From contig NZ_CP030287.1 of the NCBI RefSeq assembly GCF_003287935.1, positions 1,550,001-1,614,000 of the forward strand: a stretch of 64,000 bases of DNA, read 5' to 3'. A model generated the notes under the pieces. The model made no database searches and had not been told where the DNA came from. It worked only from the letters and a program-made list of their open reading frames with translations. Position numbers and translations under genes: made by a program. The DNA comes from Streptomyces sp. ICC1 (lineage in GTDB: Bacteria > Actinomycetota > Actinomycetes > Streptomycetales > Streptomycetaceae). This document shows, piece by piece, positions 42,841 to 54,119 of this stretch. Numbering within the stretch: the stretch's first letter is position 1; each line of letters starts with the position of its first letter.

Positions 42841-44070
42841 GTGAATCCAACCCACGTCCGGCTGCGCCGGGCCGGCGCGGCCGCCGTCGCGGTCGGCCTG
42901 CTCATCGCCCCGGTGGCCGCGGGCTCCGCGTACGGAGCCACCGCACCCGCCCCGTCCACTTCCGCCGCCCCGTCCCCGGACGCCGATACGGGCTTCGTGG
43001 AGCTCACGCCCGCCGTCGCGGCGCAACTGGACGCGGCCGTGCGCCAGGTCATGCGCGATACGAAGGTGCCGGGCGTGACCGTCGGGCTGTGGGCCCCCGG
43101 CAAGGGCAGCTACGTGAAGGCCTTCGGCGTCGCGGACAAGGCGACCGGCGCGCCGATGAAGACGGACCTCCACGTCCGCATCGGCAGCGAGACCAAGACG
43201 TTCACGGTCACCGCCCTCCTCCAACTGGTCGATCAGGGGAAGGTCGGCCTGGACGACCCGATCGGCACGTACATCCCGGGCGTTCCGAACGGGGACCTCA
43301 TCACCCTGCGCGAACTGGCGGGCATGCGCAGCGGGCTCTTCAACTACAGCGAAGACGCGGACTTCATCAAGAAGCTCCAAGCCGATCCGGAACAGAGCAT
43401 CGCGCCGCGGCAGTTGCTCGACTACTCCTTCAAGCACCCGGTGCAGTTCGCGCCCGGCGCGGAGTTCGACTACTCCAACACCAACCTGGTCCTGCTCGGC
43501 CTGGTGATCGAGAAGATCACCGGCAGGCCGCTCCACGAGGTCATCAAGCAGGACGTCCTGGAACCGGCGGGCCTGCGCAGCACCGTCTTCCCCACCAGCG
43601 CCGCCCTGCCGGAACCGTACGCGCACGGCTACACGGACCAGACGGCCTCGGGCAAGACCGTGGACTCGACCCACTGGAACCCCTCCTGGGCCTTCGCCGC
43701 CGGAGCGATGATCTCCGACCTGGAGGACCTGCGCAGCTGGGCGCGCACCCTCGCCACCGGGACGCTGCTCAAGCCCGCGACCCAGGCCGAACGGCTGAAG
43801 ACCACCCCGATGAACATCCCGGGCGACGGCTACGGGCTGGGCATCTTCAACATCCAGGGCTGGATCGGCCACAACGGCTCGATCCCCGGGTACGAGGTCC
43901 TGCCCGTCTACCTGCCCGAGGCACAGGCGACGATGGTCATCCTCCTCAACACCGACAGCCAGACCGACGGCCAGGAGCCCAGCACGCTCTTCGGCGAGGC
44001 GGTCACCGGCATCGTGACCCCCGGCCACGTCTACCCCGGCCACGAACCCCTCGCCACCAAAACCGACTGA
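42841..44070 (+). CDS. Secreted serine hydrolase (D-Ala-D-Ala carboxypeptidase / class C beta-lactamase family)
   Basis: 409 residues. A signal peptide ends near G-S-A-Y-G-A. The three penicillin-interacting motifs are complete: S-E-T-K, Y-S-N and H-N-G in G-H-N-G-S-I-P-G-Y. This matches secreted R61-type DD-carboxypeptidases, which trim peptidoglycan stem peptides, although esterase members look alike. GTG 42841. Confidence 0.9.
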   Translation: MNPTHVRLRRAGAAAVAVGLLIAPVAAGSAYGATAPAPSTSAAPSPDADTGFVELTPAVAAQLDAAVRQVMRDTKVPGVTVGLWAPGKGSYVKAFGVADKATGAPMKTDLHVRIGSETKTFTVTALLQLVDQGKVGLDDPIGTYIPGVPNGDLITLRELAGMRSGLFNYSEDADFIKKLQADPEQSIAPRQLLDYSFKHPVQFAPGAEFDYSNTNLVLLGLVIEKITGRPLHEVIKQDVLEPAGLRSTVFPTSAALPEPYAHGYTDQTASGKTVDSTHWNPSWAFAAGAMISDLEDLRSWARTLATGTLLKPATQAERLKTTPMNIPGDGYGLGIFNIQGWIGHNGSIPGYEVLPVYLPEAQATMVILLNTDSQTDGQEPSTLFGEAVTGIVTPGHVYPGHEPLATKTD

Positions 44071-44178
44071 CGGCGCAACCGCCGACAGCCGACCGGCGAC
44101 CTGGAGACGAAGCCGGAGACGGAGACGGGCTGACATCGACGACCGCCCACCGGCCGGCCCGCGACCGCGGGCCGAAGG

Positions 44179-44283
44179 TCATCTCCCCGCCGAGCGGATG
44201 CTCCGGCCCTCCGCGCCCGGCCGGACGAGCGTCCGCAGATCGGGCGGCCCCACGTACCGGTAGCTCCGTACGGGCGAGTTCAC
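44179..44283 (-). pseudogene. N-terminal fragment of a hypothetical gene
   Basis: A 34-codon frame with GTG start 44283 reads S-Y-R-Y-V-G-P-P-D-L-R-T-L-V-R-P-G-A-E-G-R-S-I-R-S-A, which looks like the start of a Streptomyces hypothetical protein I have seen in longer form (from memory). The frame then stops at 44179 with no continuation in another frame that I can follow. The surrounding 267-base gap holds nothing else. Confidence 0.3.
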
Positions 44284-44337
44284 GCGGGCCAACCTATTCT
44301 CCGGTCCGGGAGGGGATCACGGTCACGGCCCCCGTGA

Positions 44338-45669
44338 GTGCCCTGTCAGCGGCGGCTCGTACGCTCATGGCCAGGGGATTCACCGGATGAGTGGTCGAGG
44401 CGGGGGACATCGAATGGCACACCGGCGTACGGCGGTACCGGCATTGGCCGGAGGCTGCTGCTCGTGGCGCTCCTGTGGTGGGCCGGGGCGAGTGCGCACG
44501 CGCTGCACCTGCGGGGTGCGTCCGGGGCGATCGGCGACCGGGCCACCGCCGAGCTGGACCGCTGGCTCATCCCGTGGTCGTACGATCCTCCGCCCGTGCT
44601 CAACCTCGGCACGGACCTGCCCGGGGAGACCGGAGGAGCCGCGGGGACGGGGAGCGCCCGCTACCTCGGGCTGTACACCACCTCGCTCCAGATCCGGTTC
44701 GCCGCGCTCTTCGCCTTCTTCGTACCCGGGGCGATGCTCCTGATCCGCGGACTGCCGCCGGTGCGCGGCCGGACGGCGGCCGCGCTGCTCGCGGTGTGGG
44801 CCTGGGGCCTGGTCGCCGGGACCCTGGCGATGGCCGTCTCGGCGCCCTGGATGATCGCCTCGTTCGGGCACGGCAGCTATCGCTTCCTGCCCCAGCTGGC
44901 GAGCGTGATCGACTCCGGGCGGCAGGTCCTCGTGGCCACCTCGCTGGTCGCGGCCGCGGTGACCGTGGTCGTGGCGCGCGCCGCGCTCAAGGGGGCCGAC
45001 CGTCCGGCCCCATCCCAGGTCCCATCCCAGGTCCCATCCCAGGTCCCGGCCCAGGTCCCGGCCCGGGCCCCGGCCCTGAACGCGGTGCCCGCACGGTCCG
45101 CCCGGATGGCCGCCACGGTCGGGACCGCCGTGATCGCCTTGTCCCTGCTGGTGCTCTCGTACCACCCGGTCGCCGCCGAGATACAGACGGTCTCCCCGGG
45201 CGCCGGGCTGCTCGCCGATCCGGGCGACCTGCTGCGCCAGTGGCTGCTGCTCGGCGCCTGGGACAGCCCGGCGGGCGTGCCGCTCGGTGACTGGCTCCTG
45301 GCCAGGACCGCGGACGTGCTGCTGCTCGCCGTGGTGTGGTGGGCTCTGCGCGCACTGCCCGCGCTGCTCACCCGTGCCACCGTCCCGGCGATGGCGGTGG
45401 GCGCGGTCTGCGCGACCGTCCTCGGGCTGCTGGCCGTCCAGCTGCTACGGGTCGCCACGGACGGGACGGGCACCCGGTGGGGGCTGCTGCCGCTGTTCGC
45501 CGGCATCGGCGGCGGCGTCCCGGCGGCGCTGACCTTCGGCCTGGCGGCGGGAGCCGCGGCCGCCGTGACCCTACGGCTGGGCGCGTCCCGGACGGAGCCT
45601 GCGGAAGCGGCCCCGGAAGCGGCCCCGGAAGCGGCCGCCGCCCCGGGGCGCGGAGCAGCCCCGGGGTGA
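44338..45669 (+). CDS. Polytopic membrane protein of unknown function
   Basis: 443 residues with about seven hydrophobic helices in three groups (first helix R-R-L-L-L-V-A-L-L-W-W-A-G; then 115-215; then 255-420). A proline-rich cytoplasmic or periplasmic loop is made of S-Q-V-P repeats, and the C-terminus is an E-A-A-P-E-A-A tail. The start is uncertain: GTG 44338 is the only long-frame option, but an ATG in another frame at 44387 has a better context, so an N-terminal frameshift is possible. Confidence 0.6.
   Translation: MPCQRRLVRSWPGDSPDEWSRRGTSNGTPAYGGTGIGRRLLLVALLWWAGASAHALHLRGASGAIGDRATAELDRWLIPWSYDPPPVLNLGTDLPGETGGAAGTGSARYLGLYTTSLQIRFAALFAFFVPGAMLLIRGLPPVRGRTAAALLAVWAWGLVAGTLAMAVSAPWMIASFGHGSYRFLPQLASVIDSGRQVLVATSLVAAAVTVVVARAALKGADRPAPSQVPSQVPSQVPAQVPARAPALNAVPARSARMAATVGTAVIALSLLVLSYHPVAAEIQTVSPGAGLLADPGDLLRQWLLLGAWDSPAGVPLGDWLLARTADVLLLAVVWWALRALPALLTRATVPAMAVGAVCATVLGLLAVQLLRVATDGTGTRWGLLPLFAGIGGGVPAALTFGLAAGAAAAVTLRLGASRTEPAEAAPEAAPEAAAAPGRGAAPG
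45010..45068 (+). repeat. 12-bp in-frame tandem repeat
   Basis: About five units of a CCATCCCAGGTC-type 12-mer encode S-Q-V-P / A-Q-V-P repeats in the loop of the membrane protein. Confidence 0.75.
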
Positions 45670-45683
45670 TACCGGCGTCGGCG

Positions 45684-47852
45684 TCAGGGGCTCGTGAGGA
45701 CGACGAGCCGCTGGGTCGCGCGGGTCATCGCGACGTAGCGGTCGACGGCTCCCTCGATGCCCTCGCCGAAGGTCTCCGGGTCGATCAGGACGACCAGGTC
45801 GAACTCGAGCCCCTTCGTCAGCTCCGGCGTCAGTGACCGGACGCGTGAGGTCTCCGGGAGCTTCCCGCCCCCGGCGCCGTCGCTGCTGATCACGCAGGCG
45901 ACCCCCTCCGCATGGGCGGCGAGCCACCCGTCGAGGACGGGCTCCAGGTCCGCGGTCGACCCGTACGCGACGGGGATGCCGCTGCTGCGGATGGACGTCG
46001 GTACGTTGGCGTCCGGGAGCGCGGCGCGGATCACCAGCTCGGCCTCCGCCATCACCTCTTCGGGCGTGCGGTAGTTGATGCCGAGCGAGGCCACCTCGAT
46101 CCGGTCGAGCCCGACCCGCTCCAGGCGTTCGTGCCACGACTCCGTGAACCCGTGCCGGGCCTGCGCGCGGTCGCCGACGATGGTGAAGCTCCGCGACGGG
46201 CAGCGCAGCAGGAGCATCTGCCACTCGGCGTCGGTCAGTTCCTGGGCCTCGTCCACGATGACGTGGGCGAACGGGCCCGCGAGCAGGTCCGGTTCGCCGC
46301 CGGGCAGCGCGCTCTCGTCGATCAGGGCGTCCTGCATGTCCCTCCCCTGCAGCATCCCCATCGCGCCCTCGTCCTCGGTGATCTGGGTGTCCTGGAGCAG
46401 GCGGTCGATGACGTCGGCCCTGCGCGCCCGCTCGGCGGCGACGGCGGCTTCGTGCCGACGCTTGCGCCGTGACGCCTCCGGGTCGCCGAGCCGCTGCCGT
46501 GCCGCGTCCAGGAGCGGCAGGTCCGACACCGTCCAGGCCTGCGCGTCCGCGCGCCGCAGCGCGCGGACCTCGTCGGGGGCGAGCCAGGGAGCGCACTTGC
46601 GCAGGTAGGCGGGCACCGACCACAGATCTCCGACGAGGTCGGCCGCCTCCAGCATCGGCCACGCGCGGTTGAGCGTCGTGATCAGCTCCCGGTCCTGCAG
46701 CAGGGACCTCCGCAGCAGCTGGGGCGAGACGCCGCTGTCGTCCCTGTCCATCAGGATCGCGAGCAGCTCCTCCCGGACCTGGTCGCGCGCCTCGTTGTGC
46801 GGAGTGCCCGGTTCCACCGCCTCGAACGCCGCCGCCCAGTCTTCGGGGCCGAGCCAGATGTCGGTCCAGTGGCTGGAGACCGTGATCCCCTCGGTGGGCG
46901 GCTCCTCATAGAGGGCGACGGCCGCCTCGATCGCCCGTACCAGGCCGGCGGAGGACTTCAGCCGCGCCACGTCCGGATCGCTCTCGATCACCGCGCCGGC
47001 CCCCTCCGCGACGAGGTCGCGCAGGGTGCAGGTCTGCACGCCCTCCTCGCCGAGGCTCGGCAGCACGTCGGCGACGTACGCCAGGTAGGGCTGGTGCGGA
47101 CCGACGAACAGCACGCCGCCCTTGCGGTGGCCGAGGCGCGGGTCCGCGTAGAGGAGATGGGCGGCGCGGTGCAGGGCGACGACGGTCTTGCCCGTGCCCG
47201 GACCGCCGTCGACGACGAGGGCGCCGCGGGACCCGGCGCGGATGACCGCGTCCTGATCGGCCTGGATGGTGGCGAGCACGTCGCGCATGCGGGCCGACCG
47301 GTTGCCGCCCAGGCTGGCGATGAACGCGGACTGGTCGTCGAGCGCCGCGTGCCCCTCGAGCCCGTCGGCGGTGAACACCTCGTCCCAGTAGTCGCTGATC
47401 CGGCCGCGCGTCCAGCGGTACCTGCGGCGGCTCGCCATGCCCATCGGCTTGGCGTGCGTCGCCGCGAAGAACGGCTCGGCGGCGGGGGAGCGCCAGTCGA
47501 GCAGCAGCCGGCGCCCCGTGCTGTCGGTGAGTCCGAGGCGGCCGATGTAGACGGGCTCGGAGTCGTCCGCCGGGACGATGTGCCCCAGGCACAGGTCCAG
47601 GCCGAAGCGGCGCAGGGTGCGCAGGCGACTGCTCAGGCGGTGGATCTCCGCGTCGCGGTCCATCGCCTCCCGGCCGACGCCGCCGGGCGCCTTGCGCGTG
47701 GCCTCGAGCCGGTCGGACAGTTCGGCGATGGACTGTTCGAGGCTCTCGGAGATGGCGGCGAAATGCTGCTCGTCCCGGCCGGTCAGGGCCGGGTCGGCCT
47801 TGGGGGAGAGGTGGTCGGGAAGGTCGAACGCACTGGTGGTCACGGTGGTCAT
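45684..47852 (-). CDS. helR: HelR-type RNA polymerase recycling motor ATPase (UvrD-like)
   Basis: 722 residues. N-terminal coiled-coil (about 25-85) typical of HelD/HelR, then a superfamily-1 ATPase: Walker A G-G-P-G-T-G-K-T (216-223), V-I-V-D-E-A-Q-E-L for motif II, V-G-D-R-A-Q-A for motif III, and C-terminal L-T-P-E-L-T-K-G-L-E-F-D-L-V and Y-V-A-M-T-R-A-T-Q-R-L for motifs V-VI. HelR is known to enter RNA polymerase and displace rifamycins, giving tolerance. A palindrome matching the rifamycin-associated element lies 101 bases upstream. GGAG precedes ATG 47852. Confidence 0.9.
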   Translation of the reverse strand: MTTVTTSAFDLPDHLSPKADPALTGRDEQHFAAISESLEQSIAELSDRLEATRKAPGGVGREAMDRDAEIHRLSSRLRTLRRFGLDLCLGHIVPADDSEPVYIGRLGLTDSTGRRLLLDWRSPAAEPFFAATHAKPMGMASRRRYRWTRGRISDYWDEVFTADGLEGHAALDDQSAFIASLGGNRSARMRDVLATIQADQDAVIRAGSRGALVVDGGPGTGKTVVALHRAAHLLYADPRLGHRKGGVLFVGPHQPYLAYVADVLPSLGEEGVQTCTLRDLVAEGAGAVIESDPDVARLKSSAGLVRAIEAAVALYEEPPTEGITVSSHWTDIWLGPEDWAAAFEAVEPGTPHNEARDQVREELLAILMDRDDSGVSPQLLRRSLLQDRELITTLNRAWPMLEAADLVGDLWSVPAYLRKCAPWLAPDEVRALRRADAQAWTVSDLPLLDAARQRLGDPEASRRKRRHEAAVAAERARRADVIDRLLQDTQITEDEGAMGMLQGRDMQDALIDESALPGGEPDLLAGPFAHVIVDEAQELTDAEWQMLLLRCPSRSFTIVGDRAQARHGFTESWHERLERVGLDRIEVASLGINYRTPEEVMAEAELVIRAALPDANVPTSIRSSGIPVAYGSTADLEPVLDGWLAAHAEGVACVISSDGAGGGKLPETSRVRSLTPELTKGLEFDLVVLIDPETFGEGIEGAVDRYVAMTRATQRLVVLTSP

Positions 47853-47952
47853 GCATCAGCTCCGATCCGAGGTCGCCGCCATGACGGTGGCGGCGTGCGC
47901 ACCCGTGTTCCGGTACGGGTGCCGGCCTCGGCCCGCGATTCTGCCCGAGCCC

Positions 47953-47975
47953 GGGGGCCTTGCCGCAAGCCCCCC
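47953..47975 (-). promoter_or_regulatory. Rifamycin-associated element (RAE)-like palindrome
   Basis: On the minus strand the core reads GGGGCTTGCGGCAAGGCCC (47955-47973) within an extended inverted repeat. It matches, from memory, the 19-bp RAE found before rifamycin-inducible genes. An A/T-rich -10-like patch (TTTATAG on the minus strand, about 47983-47989) lies immediately upstream. Confidence 0.8.
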
Positions 47976-47996
47976 TGTGCGCTATAAATTGAGAGT

Positions 47997-48023
47997 GGCG
48001 AAGAGTGGGTCTACCTCTTCGCC
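47997..48023 (-). terminator. Hairpin between the Fur-family gene and helR
   Basis: Perfect 9-bp stem (47997-48005 with 48015-48023) and 9-nt loop, about 45 bases after the Fur-family stop and upstream of the helR promoter region. Confidence 0.45.
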
Positions 48024-48069
48024 TTTGTCGTTCTCCCCGGAACTCGTTCCCGTTGGACCGTCGCTCGGT

Positions 48070-48480
48070 TCACGCGCAGGAGCCGCACAGCCCGCGGTAC
48101 GTGACCTCGACCCCGGACACCGTGAAGCCGAACCGCTGCGCGTCCGGGAGGTCTGCCAGCGGGTCGCCGCTCGGGTGGACGTCGCGGATCAGGCCGCAGC
48201 CGGAGCAGACCAGGTGCTGGTGCGGATGGTGGGCGTTCGGGTCGTAGCGCTTCGCCCGGCCGTCGGAGGTGACCTCCAGGACCTCGCCGAGGGAGACCAG
48301 CTCGCCCAGGGCGTTGTAGACCGTGGCCCGGGAGATCTCCGGCAGCCGCTCCACCGCCCGGGCGTGCACCTCGTCGGCGGTGAGGTGTACGTGGTCGCCG
48401 TCGAGCACCTCCGCGACCACACGCCGCTGCGACGTCATCCGCCAGCCGCGTCCTCGCAGCCGTTCCAACAGGTCACTCAT
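48070..48480 (-). CDS. Fur/PerR-family regulator (peroxide-sensing type)
   Basis: 136 residues. Winged helix with R-M-T-S-Q-R-R-V-V-A-E-V-L, H-V-H-L-T-A-D-E-V-H and I-S-R-A-T-V-Y-N-A-L; the C-terminal domain has zinc-site pairs C-S-G-C and C-G-S-C plus H-H-P-H-Q-H. It is divergent from katG, matching FurA/CatR-type control, in which metal-catalysed oxidation of histidines relieves repression of catalase. Confidence 0.88.
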   Translation of the reverse strand: MSDLLERLRGRGWRMTSQRRVVAEVLDGDHVHLTADEVHARAVERLPEISRATVYNALGELVSLGEVLEVTSDGRAKRYDPNAHHPHQHLVCSGCGLIRDVHPSGDPLADLPDAQRFGFTVSGVEVTYRGLCGSCA

Positions 48481-48570
48481 GTCGGCTCAACCCCTTCAGG
48501 TTCGGCGGGATACCCCGAAAACTACCGGCGGACGTCCGGAATCCGACTGCGTGTGGCCTTGGTGTCTTTC

Positions 48571-48598
48571 TTGACTTGGATTGCGTCCATCGTAGGAT
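48571..48598 (+). promoter_or_regulatory. katG promoter with overlapping dyad
   Basis: TTGACT (48571-48576), 16-base spacer and TAGGAT (48593-48598). The spacer contains the inverted repeat TGGA-TTGCG-TCCA (48577-48589), a plausible Fur-family binding site. The 301-base gap between the two genes holds nothing else I can identify. Confidence 0.55.
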
Positions 48599-48613
48599 CG
48601 GTTTCGTCGATAG

Positions 48614-51013
<2,400 letters not shown>

Positions 51014-51021
51014 CGAGGCCG

Positions 51022-51059
51022 CCTCCGGGCCGGCCGGCCGACACCGGCCGGCCCGGAGG
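51022..51059 (+). terminator. katG terminator
   Basis: Perfect 16-bp stem (51022-51037 with 51044-51059) and 6-nt loop, 9 bases after the katG stop. Confidence 0.8.
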
Positions 51060-51171
51060 GCTCCGGTCCGGACGGCTCCGGCCCGACAGGCTTCGGCCCC
51101 GGATCGTCGGGCGGGACGGGTCTCCTGGATACTCGTTCCAGCACTCCCTTCCGACGTGAGAAGAAGTACCT

Positions 51172-52101
51172 GTGGACGCGACGATCAACCGGATCCGCAC
51201 CAAGCTTTCCGAACTCCCGGACACGGAGAAGGTCGTTCTCGGCCCCGTGCTGACCGAGGCGCAGATCTCGGCTTTCGAGGACAGCCACGGGGTCCGGCTG
51301 CCCGAGGAGTTCCGGCAGTTCCTCACCCGCATCGGGCACGGCGGGTACGGCCCCACGTACGGTCTGCTGCCGATGGAGCGGTGGGTCGGCCGGGGCGGTG
51401 CGCAGCGGCTCACCGAACCGTTCCCGATCGTCCCCGACCCGGACCCCGATGGCCTCGATGGCCGGGGCGACTTCACGGGCTCGTTCCCCGGCACCCTCAC
51501 GGTCGTCCACCGAGGCTGCAGCGATTTCACGGCGCTCGTCGTCACGGGCCCCGGGCGGGGCCGCCTGGTCGAGGCCAACGACGAGGGGTTCTTCGCTCCC
51601 CGCTTCCACGCCGACTCCGACTTCCTGTCCTGGTACGAGCGGTGGCTCGATTTCGTCCTGGCCGGACACCGCAACCTCCACCGCTTCGCCGACCAGATGG
51701 CCGGCAGCGAGGCCGAGCTCGTGGCCACCCTCCTGGAGGACCGACGCGCGACGAGGCGCCGGGCCGCCGCCCACACCTTCGCCACCCTCCCGGACCCGAG
51801 TGCCGACCTCCCGGACACCCTGCTGCGGGCGCTGAGGGGGGAGCCCCACTCACAAGTCCGCGAGGCGATCCTCCGCTCCCTGGCCGCCCAGGGGGAACCC
51901 GGCCGGGACCTGCTCGGCGCGGCACTCGCGGATCCCGTCCCCGAGATCCGCTCGCTCGCGGCCGTCCTGATGATCACCACCGACCAGGGGAAGTGGCATA
52001 TGGCGCCCGGGCACAGGGAGGCCTTGGGCCGGCATCTGGTCGACGAGACCGACGACGCGGTACGAGACTCCATCGAGCGGGTCCTCGCGCACGCGGCCTG
52101 A
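51172..52101 (+). CDS. SMI1/KNR4 (SUKH) family protein with HEAT-like C-terminus
   Basis: 309 residues. Residues 25-165 have the SUKH pattern: L-P-E-E-F-R-Q-F-L-T-R-I-G-H-G-G-Y-G-P-T-Y-G, L-V-T-G-P-G-R-G and F-L-S-W-Y-E-R-W-L-D. Residues about 180-309 are helical repeats (L-L-R-A-L-R-G-E-P-H-S-Q-V-R-E-A-I-L-R-S-L-A). SUKH proteins often act as immunity proteins against contact-dependent toxins, but no toxin gene is adjacent. GTG 51172. Confidence 0.82.
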   Translation: MDATINRIRTKLSELPDTEKVVLGPVLTEAQISAFEDSHGVRLPEEFRQFLTRIGHGGYGPTYGLLPMERWVGRGGAQRLTEPFPIVPDPDPDGLDGRGDFTGSFPGTLTVVHRGCSDFTALVVTGPGRGRLVEANDEGFFAPRFHADSDFLSWYERWLDFVLAGHRNLHRFADQMAGSEAELVATLLEDRRATRRRAAAHTFATLPDPSADLPDTLLRALRGEPHSQVREAILRSLAAQGEPGRDLLGAALADPVPEIRSLAAVLMITTDQGKWHMAPGHREALGRHLVDETDDAVRDSIERVLAHAA

Positions 52102-52200
52102 CACGCGGCCTCGTACCTCCGCTCCCGGACCCTCGTCATCGGGCCGTTCTCCCGGACCGGGTCGGAGGTGCGTTCGCGATCTTCGGGCTACGCTGCGGCG

Positions 52201-53409
52201 ATGCGGATCCGCCCCTCTTCCATGGACGTGCTGACGGCCGTCGCGCAGACCGGTGTCGCCGTGCTCCTGGGCCAGGAGGCGGCGCAGCAGGGCTGGCCGG
52301 AGCTCGACCTCGCGGCGTACCTGCTCGTGGGGCTGGTCAACGTGCCGGGCGCCGTCCGGACGAAGGCGCCCCTCGCGGTGTGCCTGTTCGTGCAGCTCTC
52401 GTGGTGCGTGTACGTCACCGCCGGTTACTGGCCCGTGGTCAACTGCCTCGGTCCCATGCTCGCCGTGTACACGGTCGCGGCGCTCTGCCCACGGCGGACC
52501 TCACTCGCGTGCGCCGCCCTGATGGGCGCCATCTGGATCTACGGAGGCCTCCTCGGGAACGGACCCGGCGGCGGCTCCATGGCCGCCGTCGTCGCCCAGG
52601 CCGTCGTCTTCCCGGCGGTGCTCTGGCGGTTCGGGCTGATGGCCCGCCGCTCGACCGACCTGGCCCGGCAGCTGCGGCTGGAGCGGGACGAGCGGGCCCG
52701 CCGGGAGGTCGCGGAGGAACGCGGGCGCATTGCAAGGGAGTTGCATGACATCGTGGCCCACCACATGGCCGTCATCTCGGTGCAGGCCGGCCTGGCCGGC
52801 TTCGTGTTCTCCTCCGCGCCCGCCACCGCGCTCGCCGCTCTGAACACCATCGAGGACACCAGCGCCGAGGCGCTCGACGAACTCCGGCGGATGCTGCGGC
52901 TGTTGCGGACCGACGACCCCGAGGACGGGCTCGGCTGGGCCGGGACGGGAGACCGTGACGAGCCGATGCCGGGGCTGTCCCGGCTGGCGGAGATGGCCGA
53001 GCGGGTCCGGGCCGTCGGGGTACCGGTCGAGCTGCGGGTCACCGGCGAACCGAGGGCGCTGGCCCCGGGGGTGGAGCTGTGCGCGTACCGGGTGGTCCAG
53101 GAGGCGCTCACCAATGTGATCAAGCACGCCCGGCACGCCAGCGTGAGCGTCGAACTCGACTACCGGCCCAACCACATAAGCGTCACCGTCACCGACGACG
53201 GCGCCGGGCGGGGGCAGGGGAACGCCGAGGGAGGGCGTCCGGCCGGAGCGGCTCCGGGGAGCGGGCACGGACTGATCGGCATGCGCGAGCGGGCCAAGCT
53301 CTACGGGGGGACGATCGGCATCGGGCCCCGCGGCGGGGGAGGGTACGCGGTGTGCCTCACCCTGCCGACCTCCGCGCGGACCGTACCCCGGGACGAGCGC
53401 CCGGCATGA
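52201..53409 (+). CDS. Two-component sensor histidine kinase (NarL/HisKA_3 type)
   Basis: 402 residues. Four or five membrane helices (about 8-145), then the HisKA_3 dimerisation domain with phospho-acceptor H182 in A-R-E-L-H-D-I-V-A-H-H, and an ATPase domain with Q-E-A-L-T-N-V-I-K-H-A and G-H-G-L-I-G-M-R-E-R-A. The stimulus is unknown. The stop overlaps the response regulator start by 4 bases (ATGA). Confidence 0.93.
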   Translation: MRIRPSSMDVLTAVAQTGVAVLLGQEAAQQGWPELDLAAYLLVGLVNVPGAVRTKAPLAVCLFVQLSWCVYVTAGYWPVVNCLGPMLAVYTVAALCPRRTSLACAALMGAIWIYGGLLGNGPGGGSMAAVVAQAVVFPAVLWRFGLMARRSTDLARQLRLERDERARREVAEERGRIARELHDIVAHHMAVISVQAGLAGFVFSSAPATALAALNTIEDTSAEALDELRRMLRLLRTDDPEDGLGWAGTGDRDEPMPGLSRLAEMAERVRAVGVPVELRVTGEPRALAPGVELCAYRVVQEALTNVIKHARHASVSVELDYRPNHISVTVTDDGAGRGQGNAEGGRPAGAAPGSGHGLIGMRERAKLYGGTIGIGPRGGGGYAVCLTLPTSARTVPRDERPA

Positions 53410-54119
53410 GCGGATCCTCGCCGCTCAGGGTGCTCGTGGCCGACGACCAGTTCCTCATCCGGGCCGGCCTCGTGGGCCTGCTCGAGGCCGCACCCGGATT
53501 CCAGGTCGCCGGTCAGGCCGCGGACGGCGCCGAAGCGGTCGAACTCGCCCTCCTCACCCGGCCGGACGTCGTCCTCATGGACATCCGGATGCCCGGCACG
53601 GACGGCATCACCGCCACCGCCAGGATCCTCGCCGAGGTCCCGCCGCCCCAGCCGCGCGTGCTCATCCTCACCACCTTCGACCTCGACGAGTACGTCTACG
53701 GGGCGCTGAAGGCCGGCGCCTCCGGCTTCCTGCTCAAGGACTCGGGTCCGCGGCGCCTGCTCGCCGCGATCACCGCCGTGGGCAGCGGCGACGCGCTCTT
53801 CGCGCCGACGGTCACGCGGCGGCTCGTCGAGGCGTTCGCCCTGCGGGGCACCGGCCGCGACGGCGGCGCCGGCGACCGGCGCGGTACGGGCGCCGAGGCG
53901 CTCGAGGCGCTGACCGGACGGGAGGTCGAGGTACTGGGGCTGGTCGGCCGGGGGCTGGCGAACGCGGACATCGCCTGGCGGCTGTTCATCAGCGAGGCGA
54001 CGGTGAAGAGCCACGTCAACCGCACGATGAGCAAGTTGGGACTGGAAAGCCGGGCGCAGGCCGTGGTGGCGGCGTACGAGAGCGGCCTGGTGGTTCCCGG
54101 CGGCGGCCCTGCGGTGTGA
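53406..54119 (+). CDS. NarL/FixJ-family response regulator
   Basis: 237 residues. Receiver domain with V-A-D-D-Q and phospho-acceptor D59 in V-L-M-D-I-R-M-P-G, L-T-T-F and L-K-D-S-G; LuxR-type helix-turn-helix L-T-G-R-E-V-E-V-L-G-L-V-G-R-G-L-A-N-A-D-I-A. Partner of the kinase just upstream. The pair may control the molybdoenzyme at 54306, but no operator is visible. Confidence 0.94.
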   Translation: MSGSSPLRVLVADDQFLIRAGLVGLLEAAPGFQVAGQAADGAEAVELALLTRPDVVLMDIRMPGTDGITATARILAEVPPPQPRVLILTTFDLDEYVYGALKAGASGFLLKDSGPRRLLAAITAVGSGDALFAPTVTRRLVEAFALRGTGRDGGAGDRRGTGAEALEALTGREVEVLGLVGRGLANADIAWRLFISEATVKSHVNRTMSKLGLESRAQAVVAAYESGLVVPGGGPAV

